A DNA stretch of 54,703 nt. It comes from Chitinophaga pinensis. GTDB taxonomy: Bacteria > Bacteroidota > Bacteroidia > Chitinophagales > UBA10324. The stretch is taken from positions 1 through 54,703 of the forward strand of contig CAMDOA010000002.1 of NCBI GenBank assembly GCA_945903305.1. The letters are read 5' to 3'. Below, piece after piece: positions 41,445 through 49,632 of the stretch. The notes under the pieces were generated by a model. That model saw only the letters and a program-made list of their open reading frames with translations, had not been told where the DNA came from and ran no database searches. The translations under genes and the position numbers were made by a program. Every line of letters starts with the position of its first letter. The first letter of the stretch is position 1.

Positions 41445-42125
41445 TTAGTCATTAAGCAAATCAGGTCGTCGTTGCTTGGTTCGTTCAATTGCCTGATTAA
41501 ACCGCCATTCTTCTATGTTTTTAAAATGCCCTGATAATAATATTTCCGGTACCTGCCATTCATTATAAATTTCAGGCCTGGTATAAACCGGTGGTGCGAG
41601 CATGTTATCCTGAAAGGAATCGAAAAGCGCCGAAGTCTCATCACTAATCACACCCGGAATTAATCGAACAATGGAATCGACCAAAACTGCAGCGGCCAGT
41701 TCGCCACCACTTAAAACATAATCGCCAATGGAAATTTCCTTCGTAATAAAATGTTTCCTCACCCGTTCATCCACACCTTTATAGTGGCCGCATAAAATAG
41801 CGATGTTTGATTTCATTGAAAGCTGATTGGCTATTGACTGATTTAATTTTTCGCCATCAGGAGTCATATAAATAACTTCATCAAAAGTTCGGTTTAATTT
41901 TAAATTAGTTAAACAATTATCTATTGGTTCTATCATCATTACCATACCGGCACCACCGCCAAACTGATAATCGTCGGTTGTTTTATGTTTATCGGTAGTG
42001 AAATCGCGAATGTTATGAATTGCCAGCTCTACCAACTGTTTTTGTTGTGCTCTTTTTAATATGGAGTGGTCGAAAGGCCCTTTTAGCAAATCGGGTAAAA
42101 CAGTAAGTATATCTATGTGCAGCAC
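41445..42125 (-). CDS. trmD: tRNA (guanine37-N1)-methyltransferase
   Basis: A 226-residue SPOUT methyltransferase that makes m1G37 next to the anticodon to prevent frameshifting. Diagnostic segments are [22 protein letters not shown] at the N-terminus, [24 protein letters not shown] and the trefoil-knot loop [16 protein letters not shown]. It functions as a homodimer. In many bacteria trmD sits in rpsP-rimM-trmD-rplS; here the only linked member is rimM, 4.5 kb away on the opposite strand. It lies 41 bp downstream of the glycosyltransferase gene and is probably co-transcribed with it. Confidence 0.97.
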   Translation of the reverse strand: MLHIDILTVLPDLLKGPFDHSILKRAQQKQLVELAIHNIRDFTTDKHKTTDDYQFGGGAGMVMMIEPIDNCLTNLKLNRTFDEVIYMTPDGEKLNQSIANQLSMKSNIAILCGHYKGVDERVRKHFITKEISIGDYVLSGGELAAAVLVDSIVRLIPGVISDETSALFDSFQDNMLAPPVYTRPEIYNEWQVPEILLSGHFKNIEEWRFNQAIERTKQRRPDLLND

Positions 42126-42166
42126 GGTGGCGAATTTAAATTCAAAAAACCGAAATAACCCTTGTA

Positions 42167-43921
42167 TTAAAAATTCGGAAGCACGCTTAACTTTTCTTTT
42201 AAAACATAAATATTTTTCTCATTGATTGTTGAAACCAATTTGTAATGATTCAAAACAAATTGATGAAGCGATAAAAAATTTTCGATACTTAAACCGGTTT
42301 GTTTTTCGAAACCAAAAAAGTGCGGTTTTGATGCATCTACAATTATTGTTGGTTTATTTTTATAAAGTTCGGCAAGGTATAAATTCAGCAGTTGGGTATT
42401 GCCAATCAGAGCTTCTTGTACTTCATAATAGGTGTTTGCATGCTTAGTAGCTTGAGTCAAACCTGTTTCTACATATATTTTATGATTCCAACCCCAAACA
42501 GATAACTTATCATTAGGGGTAGAATATTTTTTTATTTCAGTGGCAAGTTTTCCAAGTTGAAAATTGTCAGTATTTCCAAAATCTTTTTTAGTACCAAAAA
42601 AAGAATAGAAGAAGGAGGTGATTGAAATTAAAAATAGGATTATTATATTTTTTAATCGCGTTGGAAAAGAAGAAATAGCCACGACAGAAGAGGAAGAAAA
42701 TAGGCAGGCAATAAAAAGTAAAAAAGGAATGACAATTAAATTTAAATAATGTGTAAAAAATAACCCCGGTACACTTGCTGAAAAATAAGCAGATAGAAAA
42801 ATAAGAAACAGATAAAGACTGTTTCTGTTCAGAGATATTAAGGGGGAATTACTTTTCCGAAAAAAATAAATAGCAAAGGAAAAAACAGGAATCGACACAA
42901 AAAACAGTAGCGCATCAGCCGATTCAAAAATTAAATGAACAGGAATTAAAAATTTGTGAACCCCTTGAACCTGGTATGCTAATCCCGAATTTGCATAATT
43001 TAAATTTTGTAAAATGTAGTCGGAATAAAAGTCAAGAAAAATTCCATTACTGTATAAATAAATCAAAAGGCATAGCGAAGGAAGCAATGCGAATGAAATA
43101 AATTTTGTTGCGAAAATAAATTTATAACGATTTGATTTATTTGAGAAATAAATAAATTCAAGAATTGCACAAAAAGAAATTGCGAACGCAATGGGCACGG
43201 CTTGCAATTTTGCATAGGGAAAACAACCCAGAATAAGTGCAAGTATTAAAAGTTTATTATTTGACAATTTGTTTTTTGAAGAAAAAAATAAATAAGCAGA
43301 AACAGATATCAGCAGCATCAGAAGCCACTCACTGTTATAAGCAATAAAATCAGGTGAATACGCAAAGCAAAAAAACAGAATGAGTGGAATAGATAAAAGT
43401 GATGCTACATTTTTACCGACCAGGCTTTTCAATGTTAAAAAAACAAATACGAATGATGGAATAACATAAAGTAAAATCCCGAACAATCTGATAGATGCAT
43501 AATTGAGTCCATCGCCCAGATAATACATGACAGACAGCGGAATAAAAACCAATGGGCCACCTGAAAATCCACTGACCTCTTTCCATATTATGGCACCATT
43601 TAACCACGAAGCAGCATTCACTATCCACTGGCTTTCATCCATGTTCTGCTCGCCGGAAACAAGCGTACTTAACCGAAATAAAAAAATGCCAATGGCCGCA
43701 ACGATGATAAAGAGAGCAGGAGAGGAGATGGTTTTTTTAAATCCTGGTTTTATAAAATTTGCATCAGCAAAGTTTTTATAAACAATAAAAACCAAAAAGA
43801 ATGTGAAAAGTACACTAAGTAGCAGCGTAGCGGCTGCGCTACAATCCGGATTAAATAAAATGGCATCGTTAAGAACGGTGGCAATATTTCCGGGATAACT
43901 TATATAGGGTGATTTCTCCAA
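42167..43921 (-). CDS. GT-C membrane glycosyltransferase
   Basis: A 584-residue membrane protein with about eleven hydrophobic helices in residues 28-435 and a soluble C-terminal domain of about 150 residues. The acidic motif in [11 protein letters not shown], following the first long helix pair, is the expected catalytic position of GT39/ArnT-like (PMT_2) GT-C enzymes; [15 protein letters not shown] and TIIVDAS in the soluble part match lipid-linked sugar transferases of this type in Bacteroidota. Donor is probably a polyprenyl-phosphate sugar. Acceptor unknown: lipid, polysaccharide or protein. It lies between the anchor-L/OmpA gene and trmD, all on the same strand with short gaps. Confidence 0.75.
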   Translation of the reverse strand: MEKSPYISYPGNIATVLNDAILFNPDCSAAATLLLSVLFTFFLVFIVYKNFADANFIKPGFKKTISSPALFIIVAAIGIFLFRLSTLVSGEQNMDESQWIVNAASWLNGAIIWKEVSGFSGGPLVFIPLSVMYYLGDGLNYASIRLFGILLYVIPSFVFVFLTLKSLVGKNVASLLSIPLILFFCFAYSPDFIAYNSEWLLMLLISVSAYLFFSSKNKLSNNKLLILALILGCFPYAKLQAVPIAFAISFCAILEFIYFSNKSNRYKFIFATKFISFALLPSLCLLIYLYSNGIFLDFYSDYILQNLNYANSGLAYQVQGVHKFLIPVHLIFESADALLFFVSIPVFSFAIYFFRKSNSPLISLNRNSLYLFLIFLSAYFSASVPGLFFTHYLNLIVIPFLLFIACLFSSSSVVAISSFPTRLKNIIILFLISITSFFYSFFGTKKDFGNTDNFQLGKLATEIKKYSTPNDKLSVWGWNHKIYVETGLTQATKHANTYYEVQEALIGNTQLLNLYLAELYKNKPTIIVDASKPHFFGFEKQTGLSIENFLSLHQFVLNHYKLVSTINEKNIYVLKEKLSVLPNF

Positions 43922-43969
43922 ACTGGGAATTTATTAATAGCTGATTTGACAAAAAGATTTCTTTAAAAA

Positions 43970-45349
43970 TTATTTATCATACAAAACTATTTCAACCCGC
44001 CGGTTTACCGCACGCCCATGCTCATCAGAATTATCACCTATCGGATCTTCGAAATTATAACCGGATATTTTGATTCGTTGCCAGGCCACTCCTTTTTTAA
44101 TCAGAAAATCCATAACTGCGTTGGCCCTGCTTTCCGATAATTTCTGATTGTATTTTTTTGAGCCAACATTATCGGTGTATCCGGTTAGTTCGCATCGCAT
44201 TTCTAAATGCTTTATCAGGTAGTTGGCAAGTTCGTTTAAATTATTTTTTGCCGTATCAGGAATTATAGCGGACGCTGAAGTAAAATTTATATTGGTAACA
44301 GCAAACCGATCCTGCTCGGCTTCATCCAGTGAATCTTGTATTGATTGCTGATCAGGAATAACTTTTCCTGCCAGGATAGATTGAAAATTTAGTTTCCCGC
44401 TTAAATCGGGATAGTCTTTAAATTTAGGTTGTTCCGGATCTTTTAAACTGATTAGCGAACCGGCTTCGAGCATTACACCACTATCGTATGCTAAATCGCC
44501 TACATCGCCAATGGCTATTTTAAAATGATATTTTTTATAAGGAACAACATAGCACGAAGCAGTCATTACCCCGGTCAATCCATCGTACTGTATATTATTT
44601 ACAATTTCCTGATTTAATTTTTTCTTTTTGGCTTTGTTAATTTTAAAATCCGACACCTTATTTTTTTTCGCAGGTTTTCTTTTTTTCTGCATCGGAATAG
44701 ATTTTTTTAATTCCGGTTTTTTGTAATAATCATTGTCAATATAATATTGATTGCTCAACTTATCATTCAAAGTATTGATACTGACCGGCAGGTTTACTCC
44801 CGGAATAGTGGCGATATTTAAGCGCCGTACTTTTTCGCCGTTAACAATAAAAGCAAATACATCGTTGTATTTTGAACCAACATATTCCGGATATTCTTCT
44901 GACCCGAATACATAATTAAACATGATTTTATTATTCAACGGAATAAAATCAAACTCAATGATTACCGCATCGCCAGATGTACCGTGGCTGATTCTATTTA
45001 AATCTTTATCGCCCTTTGGTTTTTTCCGCGCTTTCGGGTCTGAGAAATAGCCTGATTTGTAGGGCAGATGATTGGCAGTAAACGCATCGAACACACTGCC
45101 CGATGAAAGAATAATTCCTTTATCTATTCCAAGTACTTGTTCGGCATCAGTAAAATATCCGTAGCCTAAATGCGGGCCGCTTACTTTTATATTGCCTACT
45201 ACAATTCCCTGCAACCCTACTAATTTATATACCAGTTGCTCTGCATTATAACTGGTATCTACTTTTATCTGAGCGCTCATTGTGAGCGAAAAAAATTGAA
45301 AAAATGCAGTAAGGAAAATATATTTTATAAAAACACGATTACAGGGCAT
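43970..45349 (-). CDS. Choice-of-anchor L domain fused to OmpA-like domain
   Basis: Start taken at 45349 (MPCNRVFIKYIFLTAFFQFF, a signal peptide), because a perfect -7 promoter element lies just 6 bp upstream, inside the longer frame that begins at 45400. The first half is a choice-of-anchor L domain (VKLVGLQGIVVGN, then GIDKGIILSSGSV, then FNYVFGSEEYPEYVG, then YDGLTGVMTA). The C-terminal 110 residues are an OmpA peptidoglycan-binding domain with TGYTDNVGSKKYNQKLSESRA and GRAVNRRVEI. Inside the anchor-L domain sits a very basic segment, 17 Lys/Arg in 35 residues. The protein should span from the outer membrane or surface to the cell wall. Role unknown; some relatives are gliding- or adhesion-associated. 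Confidence 0.8.
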   Translation of the reverse strand: MPCNRVFIKYIFLTAFFQFFSLTMSAQIKVDTSYNAEQLVYKLVGLQGIVVGNIKVSGPHLGYGYFTDAEQVLGIDKGIILSSGSVFDAFTANHLPYKSGYFSDPKARKKPKGDKDLNRISHGTSGDAVIIEFDFIPLNNKIMFNYVFGSEEYPEYVGSKYNDVFAFIVNGEKVRRLNIATIPGVNLPVSINTLNDKLSNQYYIDNDYYKKPELKKSIPMQKKRKPAKKNKVSDFKINKAKKKKLNQEIVNNIQYDGLTGVMTASCYVVPYKKYHFKIAIGDVGDLAYDSGVMLEAGSLISLKDPEQPKFKDYPDLSGKLNFQSILAGKVIPDQQSIQDSLDEAEQDRFAVTNINFTSASAIIPDTAKNNLNELANYLIKHLEMRCELTGYTDNVGSKKYNQKLSESRANAVMDFLIKKGVAWQRIKISGYNFEDPIGDNSDEHGRAVNRRVEIVLYDK

Positions 45350-45354
45350 GCCGA

Positions 45355-45362
45355 CAAAAATA
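45355..45362 (-). promoter_or_regulatory. -7 element at the anchor-L/OmpA gene start
   Basis: TATTTTTG on the minus strand, exact TAnnTTTG, ends 6 bp before the chosen ATG. If used, the transcript would be leaderless or nearly so. Confidence 0.4.
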
Positions 45363-45460
45363 GAATTCGCAACATAATAAACCGCATGTTTTATTCTCAT
45401 TTTACATGTGGCAATTTAATAAAATGGTACAGGATATCTTTTGCTAAAGTTCTTTCTTTT

Positions 45461-46333
45461 CTATTCTTCAACAGATGCATGCACAACAGCATCTAATTTT
45501 CGGGTGTTTAAATTGTATTTATCACCCTTCGACATAAAATGAACTATTAAATTATCAATGCTAATTGGACTACCAACCGCAATATCGGCAATGTTGCTTT
45601 GTTTAATATTATGACCATCAACTATTACAACCATACCACTTCCAATAGCTTCCATCTCATTACCATTTGTAATGAGCATGCCGGTATCTTCACCTAATCC
45701 AATGCCGATGCACGATGGATTAGCGCCAACTGCTTGTGCCAACCGACCAAACCGACCGCGTTTGTCGAAATGAGAATCAAAAATTACATCTTTCATAAAC
45801 GCGAGTCCGGTTGTCAATTTTACTTCTCCCTTCAGATGAGCGCGTGTACTGCTGCCTTCGTAAATCATCGTATTACTCATAGCCATTGCTCCGGCGCTGG
45901 TACCGGCAACAACAAAGTTATCGTTGGTGTATCTTGATTGTAGTATCTCCGAAATTTCAGTGCCGCCGAAAATAGATGTCAGGCGAAGTTGGTTGCCACC
46001 GCTGAATAATACGCCATCGGCTTTTTTAATTCTCTCTATATATTCTTCGTTAAGGGCGTCGCTTCTATCACGAATATTAATATGACCAATATTTGAACAA
46101 CCTAATTTTCCGAAAGCTTCTAAATAATTTTGGCCAACTTCTTTCGGAATGCTGCTGGCAGTTGTAATTACTTCAATACGACTATCGAAACCGCCGACCT
46201 CATTTACAATGCGTCTGATTATTCCATTCTCAAAAAAAATTAAATTATTTCTGTGAATAACACCGGTCTCCAAATCGGTTCCTTTATCCTCGGCCCCCCC
46301 AATTGCAATCAGCTTTCCTTTAGGTTTCTCCAT
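45461..46333 (-). CDS. Cyanophycinase-like S51 peptidase
   Basis: A 290-residue serine peptidase of family S51, which includes cyanophycinase and dipeptidase E. The nucleophile is S146 in VVAGTSAGAMAMS; GKLIAIGGAEDKG (7-19), LFSGGNQLRLTSIFGGT (109-125) and FDSHFDKRGRFGRLAQAV are hallmarks of the cyanophycinase branch. The expected reaction is release of beta-Asp-Arg or beta-Asp-Lys dipeptides from cyanophycin. No cyanophycin synthetase or isoaspartyl peptidase lies nearby, so storage-polymer use is unproven. No signal peptide: cytoplasmic. A G7 run lies at codons 11-13. Confidence 0.88.
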   Translation of the reverse strand: MEKPKGKLIAIGGAEDKGTDLETGVIHRNNLIFFENGIIRRIVNEVGGFDSRIEVITTASSIPKEVGQNYLEAFGKLGCSNIGHINIRDRSDALNEEYIERIKKADGVLFSGGNQLRLTSIFGGTEISEILQSRYTNDNFVVAGTSAGAMAMSNTMIYEGSSTRAHLKGEVKLTTGLAFMKDVIFDSHFDKRGRFGRLAQAVGANPSCIGIGLGEDTGMLITNGNEMEAIGSGMVVIVDGHNIKQSNIADIAVGSPISIDNLIVHFMSKGDKYNLNTRKLDAVVHASVEE

Positions 46334-46361
46334 CGAGTGGTTTACTTTTTATTAAGCGCGC

Positions 46362-46369
46362 CAAAAATA
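46362..46369 (-). promoter_or_regulatory. -7 element for cyanophycinase gene
   Basis: TATTTTTG on the minus strand, exact TAnnTTTG, 28 bp before the start codon. No -33 TTG at the usual distance. Confidence 0.45.
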
Positions 46370-46485
46370 TATTTATTCAGTACACTTCCTATTTAAATGA
46401 AGGCTTGATTTTACACATTGAAATTTTGTAAGTTCAAGTGATAAGTGCAATTTTATTTCGAATCGACAACAATTATTTTTCGCCT

Positions 46486-46537
46486 CAGCGTGTGTCTTTA
46501 CTCCGCCTCGGCGCGTGTCCTCACGCGTCGATATTTT
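46486..46537. repeat. Dispersed hairpin repeat, copy B plus partial tandem copy
   Basis: Bases 46503-46537 match 10167-10201 at 30 of 35 positions. CGCGTG and CACGCG pair around a TCCT loop. Directly upstream, 46490-46500 is a partial second copy (CGCCTCAGCGTGTGTC against CGCCTCGGCGCGTGTC). The surrounding 331-base gap (46334-46664) has no other recognisable feature apart from the -7 element at its left end. Confidence 0.65.
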
Positions 46538-46664
46538 ATTTTAGAAAATTGGGAATAAAAATTAAAAGGTTTGATTTGTAGTGCTGAAACAATATTTCAG
46601 AAATCACAAAAAAAATTTACGGGCAGATAAAATAAAATTGAATTGAGTTTAGAAATATTTTGAA

Positions 46665-47183
46665 ATGGAAGAAAAACTACAATTAATAAAAATCGGGAAA
46701 CTCAGTAAAGCAAAAGGGTTGAAGGGCCATGTGCAGGGATTTGTTACACCTGAATTTGTTGAACGGTTAAAGAGCGTGAAACTATTTTACATCCGGCATC
46801 TTACATCTGAATTACCGTACTTTATTGAAGAGTTTGAAATAGCACCAACCGGCCATTCTCTTTTTTTATTTGAAGGAGTTGATAACCGAACAAAGGCGGA
46901 TGCTCTGCATGGAAAAGAAATTTTTACAGAGCAGAAAAATTTAAAAAAACAAAAGAAGTACGATAACCTCGATTACCTGATTGGCTACCAGGTGATGGAT
47001 GAAAAATTGGGATTTATTGGTTTGGTAGATGAAGTTTTTGATATGCCATCGCACCCGATAGTGCAGGTTTTTTATAATGACAAGCCCGTTATGATTCCGT
47101 TAGTGAACGAATATAATTTGATAATTAATGAGCGTAAAAAATCAATAAGCCTGTTGATGCCTGATGGGATGCTGGAGTTATAG
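46665..47183 (+). CDS. rimM: Ribosome maturation factor RimM
   Basis: A 172-residue protein that binds ribosomal protein S19 and helps process 16S rRNA. The N-terminal RimM beta-barrel starts IGKLSKAKGLKGHVQG (residues 11-26), and the second, PRC-barrel domain contains DYLIGYQVMDEKLGFIGLVDEVFDMPSHPIVQV and VPLVNEY-type strand IPLVNEYNLIIN. It is divergent enough that the first domain carries only part of the usual GxhxxxhGhxGxh motif. It stands alone on the plus strand, separated from trmD. Confidence 0.88.
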   Translation: MEEKLQLIKIGKLSKAKGLKGHVQGFVTPEFVERLKSVKLFYIRHLTSELPYFIEEFEIAPTGHSLFLFEGVDNRTKADALHGKEIFTEQKNLKKQKKYDNLDYLIGYQVMDEKLGFIGLVDEVFDMPSHPIVQVFYNDKPVMIPLVNEYNLIINERKKSISLLMPDGMLEL

Positions 47184-47223
47184 ATGTTATAAATTGAAAC
47201 AACATTCAGATAATCAGCTTTGA

Positions 47224-48309
47224 TTACTGCTTATTAATAAATTCGAACACCAGTTTGGCGGCTTTTACTGATGCACCTTTCCCACCCAATAACTGGCGGA
47301 GTTCTGAATAATCATTTTGAATATGTGCGTGATGTACATGGTTGTTAAGTAAACTTTGTAATTCTGATTCCAGTGTTCCGCTGTTGCAATCTTCCTGAAT
47401 AAATTCTTTTACGGCTTCACGGTTCAGCACCAGATTTACAGGCGATATCCATTTCACTTTTACTAATTTCTTAGCAATGTAGTAAGTGAGCTTGCTGGTT
47501 TTATAACACACCATTTGCGGTACATTGTATAATGCAGCTTCTAATGTTGCAGTTCCTGAATTCACAATCGCCGCCTTAGATTGTTTTAACACGGCATGTG
47601 TATCGTCCCAAATAATTTCAATATTTTTTCGGGTAAATTTCGAATACATCTCTTTTCCCAACGAAGAAATTCCGGCAACAACAAATTTTTCTGAAAAATA
47701 TTTTTCAGAAATCTTCACAAAAAGCGGAGCCATTGATTCTATTTCCTGTTTTCGGCTTCCGGGCAGCAAGGCGATTTTTTCCCTTGCCATTTTCAGTGAA
47801 TTGGTTTCGCTTAATGCATCAATCAACGGATGGCCAACAAATTTTACTTCATAATTATATTTTTTATAGAAATCCACTTCAAACGGAAAAATGCAGAGCA
47901 TTAAGTCAACACATTTTTTAATGGTGTGAACACGCTTCTCGTTCCAAGCCCAAAGCTTTGGTGAGATGTAGTAGCAGGTTTTTAAATTATTTTTTTTCGC
48001 CCATTGTGCTATCCGCAAATTGAATCCCGGATAATCAACCAGCACCACCACATCCGGTTTAAATTTTAAAATATCTTTTTTGCATTCGGAAAGCAGCAAT
48101 GAAATTTTCCGGATATTTTTAATCACTTCCCACAAACCCATAAAAGCAGTTTCGCGATAATGATGCACCAGTTCCGCTCCGGCTTGCTGCATTCGTTCAC
48201 CACCCCAACCACGAATAATTGCCTCATTATCCAAATGTAGAAGTGCTTTAACAAAATTGGCGGCATGCAAATCACCCGATGCTTCACCGGCTATTATATA
48301 GTATCGCAT
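47224..48309 (-). CDS. lpxB: Lipid-A-disaccharide synthase
   Basis: A 361-residue GT19 glycosyltransferase that joins UDP-2,3-diacylglucosamine and lipid X to form the lipid A disaccharide precursor. Hallmarks are YIIAGEASGDLHAANFV (4-20), GWGGERMQQAG, VDYPGFNLRIAQWAKK, CYYISPKLWAWNEKRV, FVGHPLID, LLPGSRKQEI and the C-terminal VNSGTATLEAAL. It acts at the cytoplasmic face of the inner membrane and proves a Gram-negative envelope. It follows surE and a small membrane protein gene on the same strand, an arrangement common in Bacteroidota. Confidence 0.96.
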   Translation of the reverse strand: MRYYIIAGEASGDLHAANFVKALLHLDNEAIIRGWGGERMQQAGAELVHHYRETAFMGLWEVIKNIRKISLLLSECKKDILKFKPDVVVLVDYPGFNLRIAQWAKKNNLKTCYYISPKLWAWNEKRVHTIKKCVDLMLCIFPFEVDFYKKYNYEVKFVGHPLIDALSETNSLKMAREKIALLPGSRKQEIESMAPLFVKISEKYFSEKFVVAGISSLGKEMYSKFTRKNIEIIWDDTHAVLKQSKAAIVNSGTATLEAALYNVPQMVCYKTSKLTYYIAKKLVKVKWISPVNLVLNREAVKEFIQEDCNSGTLESELQSLLNNHVHHAHIQNDYSELRQLLGGKGASVKAAKLVFEFINKQ

Positions 48310-48399
48310 ATCAGGAAATTGTAAATAATAAAGTAGAAAATTGAATTCTATTATTGACAGTTACCGCTTTATACTTTCTCATTTATACTTTATAATTTA

Positions 48400-48693
48400 T
48401 CAGCTGCTTAATAATCCTTCGTAGAAATAAATTATAATTCCGGCAACCAGTAAGAGTGTAATACCGGCTATTCCTTTTAACGATTGATCTTTTTTTGCTC
48501 TTACATAAGATCCGGCAGGAATAACATTCGTTACTACACTTATGATACATAAGAATTGCAACTTGAATGAGCCATACGGAATCATATTTTTTTCTAACAA
48601 CAATGATTTTATTTCATAAAAAAGGATGAAGCAAAAAACAGGATACAACAATCCAGTTAGTACACCTACAATAATTTTATCTTGTCGGAACAT
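48400..48693 (-). CDS. Small hypothetical membrane protein
   Basis: A 97-residue protein with three hydrophobic segments (VGVLTGLLYPVFCFILFYE, LQFLCIISVVTNVIPAG, GIAGITLLLVAGIIIYF). The start at 48693 lies 1 bp after the surE stop region, giving tight coupling; the frame is open 12 codons further, overlapping surE. It lies between surE and lpxB in a probable operon and is likely an envelope protein. Family not named with confidence; Bacteroidota have similar small proteins at this locus. Confidence 0.65.
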   Translation of the reverse strand: MFRQDKIIVGVLTGLLYPVFCFILFYEIKSLLLEKNMIPYGSFKLQFLCIISVVTNVIPAGSYVRAKKDQSLKGIAGITLLLVAGIIIYFYEGLLSS

Positions 48694-48694
48694 T

Positions 48695-49489
48695 TTATTT
48701 CCAGAAAGTATTGATTCGTGAAATGGCATGGTGAGCGGTTAAATCAAATTGCACAGGCACTACTGAAACATATCCGTTTTTCAAGGCCCATTCATCCGTG
48801 TCGTTTCCCGGATCACTGTTCACAAATTTTCCGGTCAGCCAAAAATATTTACGGCCACGAGGATCTATTCGTTCATTATAATCTTCTTCATATTTTGCAA
48901 TTGCTTGGCGGCAAACCCGTATCCCTTTTATTTTATTCATGTGTAAATCCGGAAAATTTACATTCAATAAAGTATTGGTGGGCAAACCGTTTTTTAAAAC
49001 ACTGGTGGCAATTTGCTTTGCATATTTTTTTGGTCCTGAAAAATCAGCATTATATGAAAAATTCAGATTCGAAAATCCGACAGCTTTTATTCCTTCAATA
49101 GATGCTTCCATTGCCGCTGACATGGTGCCACTATACAATATATTGATGGATGAATTGCTTCCATGATTAATGCCGCTTACACATAAATCGGGCTTTCGTT
49201 TTAATATTTTATTCACCGCCAGTTTAACACAATCAACAGGAGTTCCGCTGCACTGATAGCTGTCAACATCTTCAAATATCTTAAGTGATTCAATGCGCAA
49301 TGGTTCATCAAGAGTAATGGCATGTCCCATTCCCGATTGAGGTGAATCGGGGGCAACCACTACCACTTTTCCTAATTCTCTCATAGCTTCTACCAATGCA
49401 CGAATACCGGTTGAGGTTATTCCATCATCGTTGGTAATAAGAATGAGTGGTTTATTGGTAGTTGATTTCTTACTTGCTTTTGCCGGCAT
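48695..49489 (-). CDS. surE: 5'/3'-nucleotidase SurE
   Basis: A 264-residue metal-dependent phosphatase of nucleoside monophosphates, linked to stationary-phase survival. The metal-site motif is TNDDG with D21 and D22, followed by VVAPDSPQSGMGHAIT; the second metal-site region is CVSGINHGSNSS. The segment YQCSGTPVDCVKLA and the C-terminal TDEWALKNGYVSVVPVQFDLTAH are also standard for SurE. The short basic N-terminal extension (MPAKASKKSTTNK) precedes the first strand. First gene of the surE-orf97-lpxB run. Confidence 0.96.
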   Translation of the reverse strand: MPAKASKKSTTNKPLILITNDDGITSTGIRALVEAMRELGKVVVVAPDSPQSGMGHAITLDEPLRIESLKIFEDVDSYQCSGTPVDCVKLAVNKILKRKPDLCVSGINHGSNSSINILYSGTMSAAMEASIEGIKAVGFSNLNFSYNADFSGPKKYAKQIATSVLKNGLPTNTLLNVNFPDLHMNKIKGIRVCRQAIAKYEEDYNERIDPRGRKYFWLTGKFVNSDPGNDTDEWALKNGYVSVVPVQFDLTAHHAISRINTFWK

Positions 49490-49577
49490 ATAATTTTAAA
49501 GGGAGCAAATCTAATTTTTTTATGGAAGGAAATTTTTTTTGGAATTATAATTTTCATTAACTCATTCCAGCGGAAAC

Positions 49578-49615
49578 AAAAAAACCTCATTGAAATTTTT
49601 CAATGAGGTTTTTTT
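49578..49615 (-). terminator. Terminator after the type B cargo gene
   Basis: An 18-bp perfect stem (AAAAAAACCTCATTGAAA arm) with a 2-nt loop and T-rich exit on both strands, 17 bp beyond the stop of the cargo gene. Confidence 0.9.
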
Positions 49616-49632
49616 ATAAAATTATTTTTTTG

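Noticed and set aside
41445-47183. An rpsP-rimM-trmD-rplS ribosomal operon
   Set aside because: trmD and rimM are 4.5 kb apart on opposite strands with four unrelated genes between them, and rpsP and rplS are absent.
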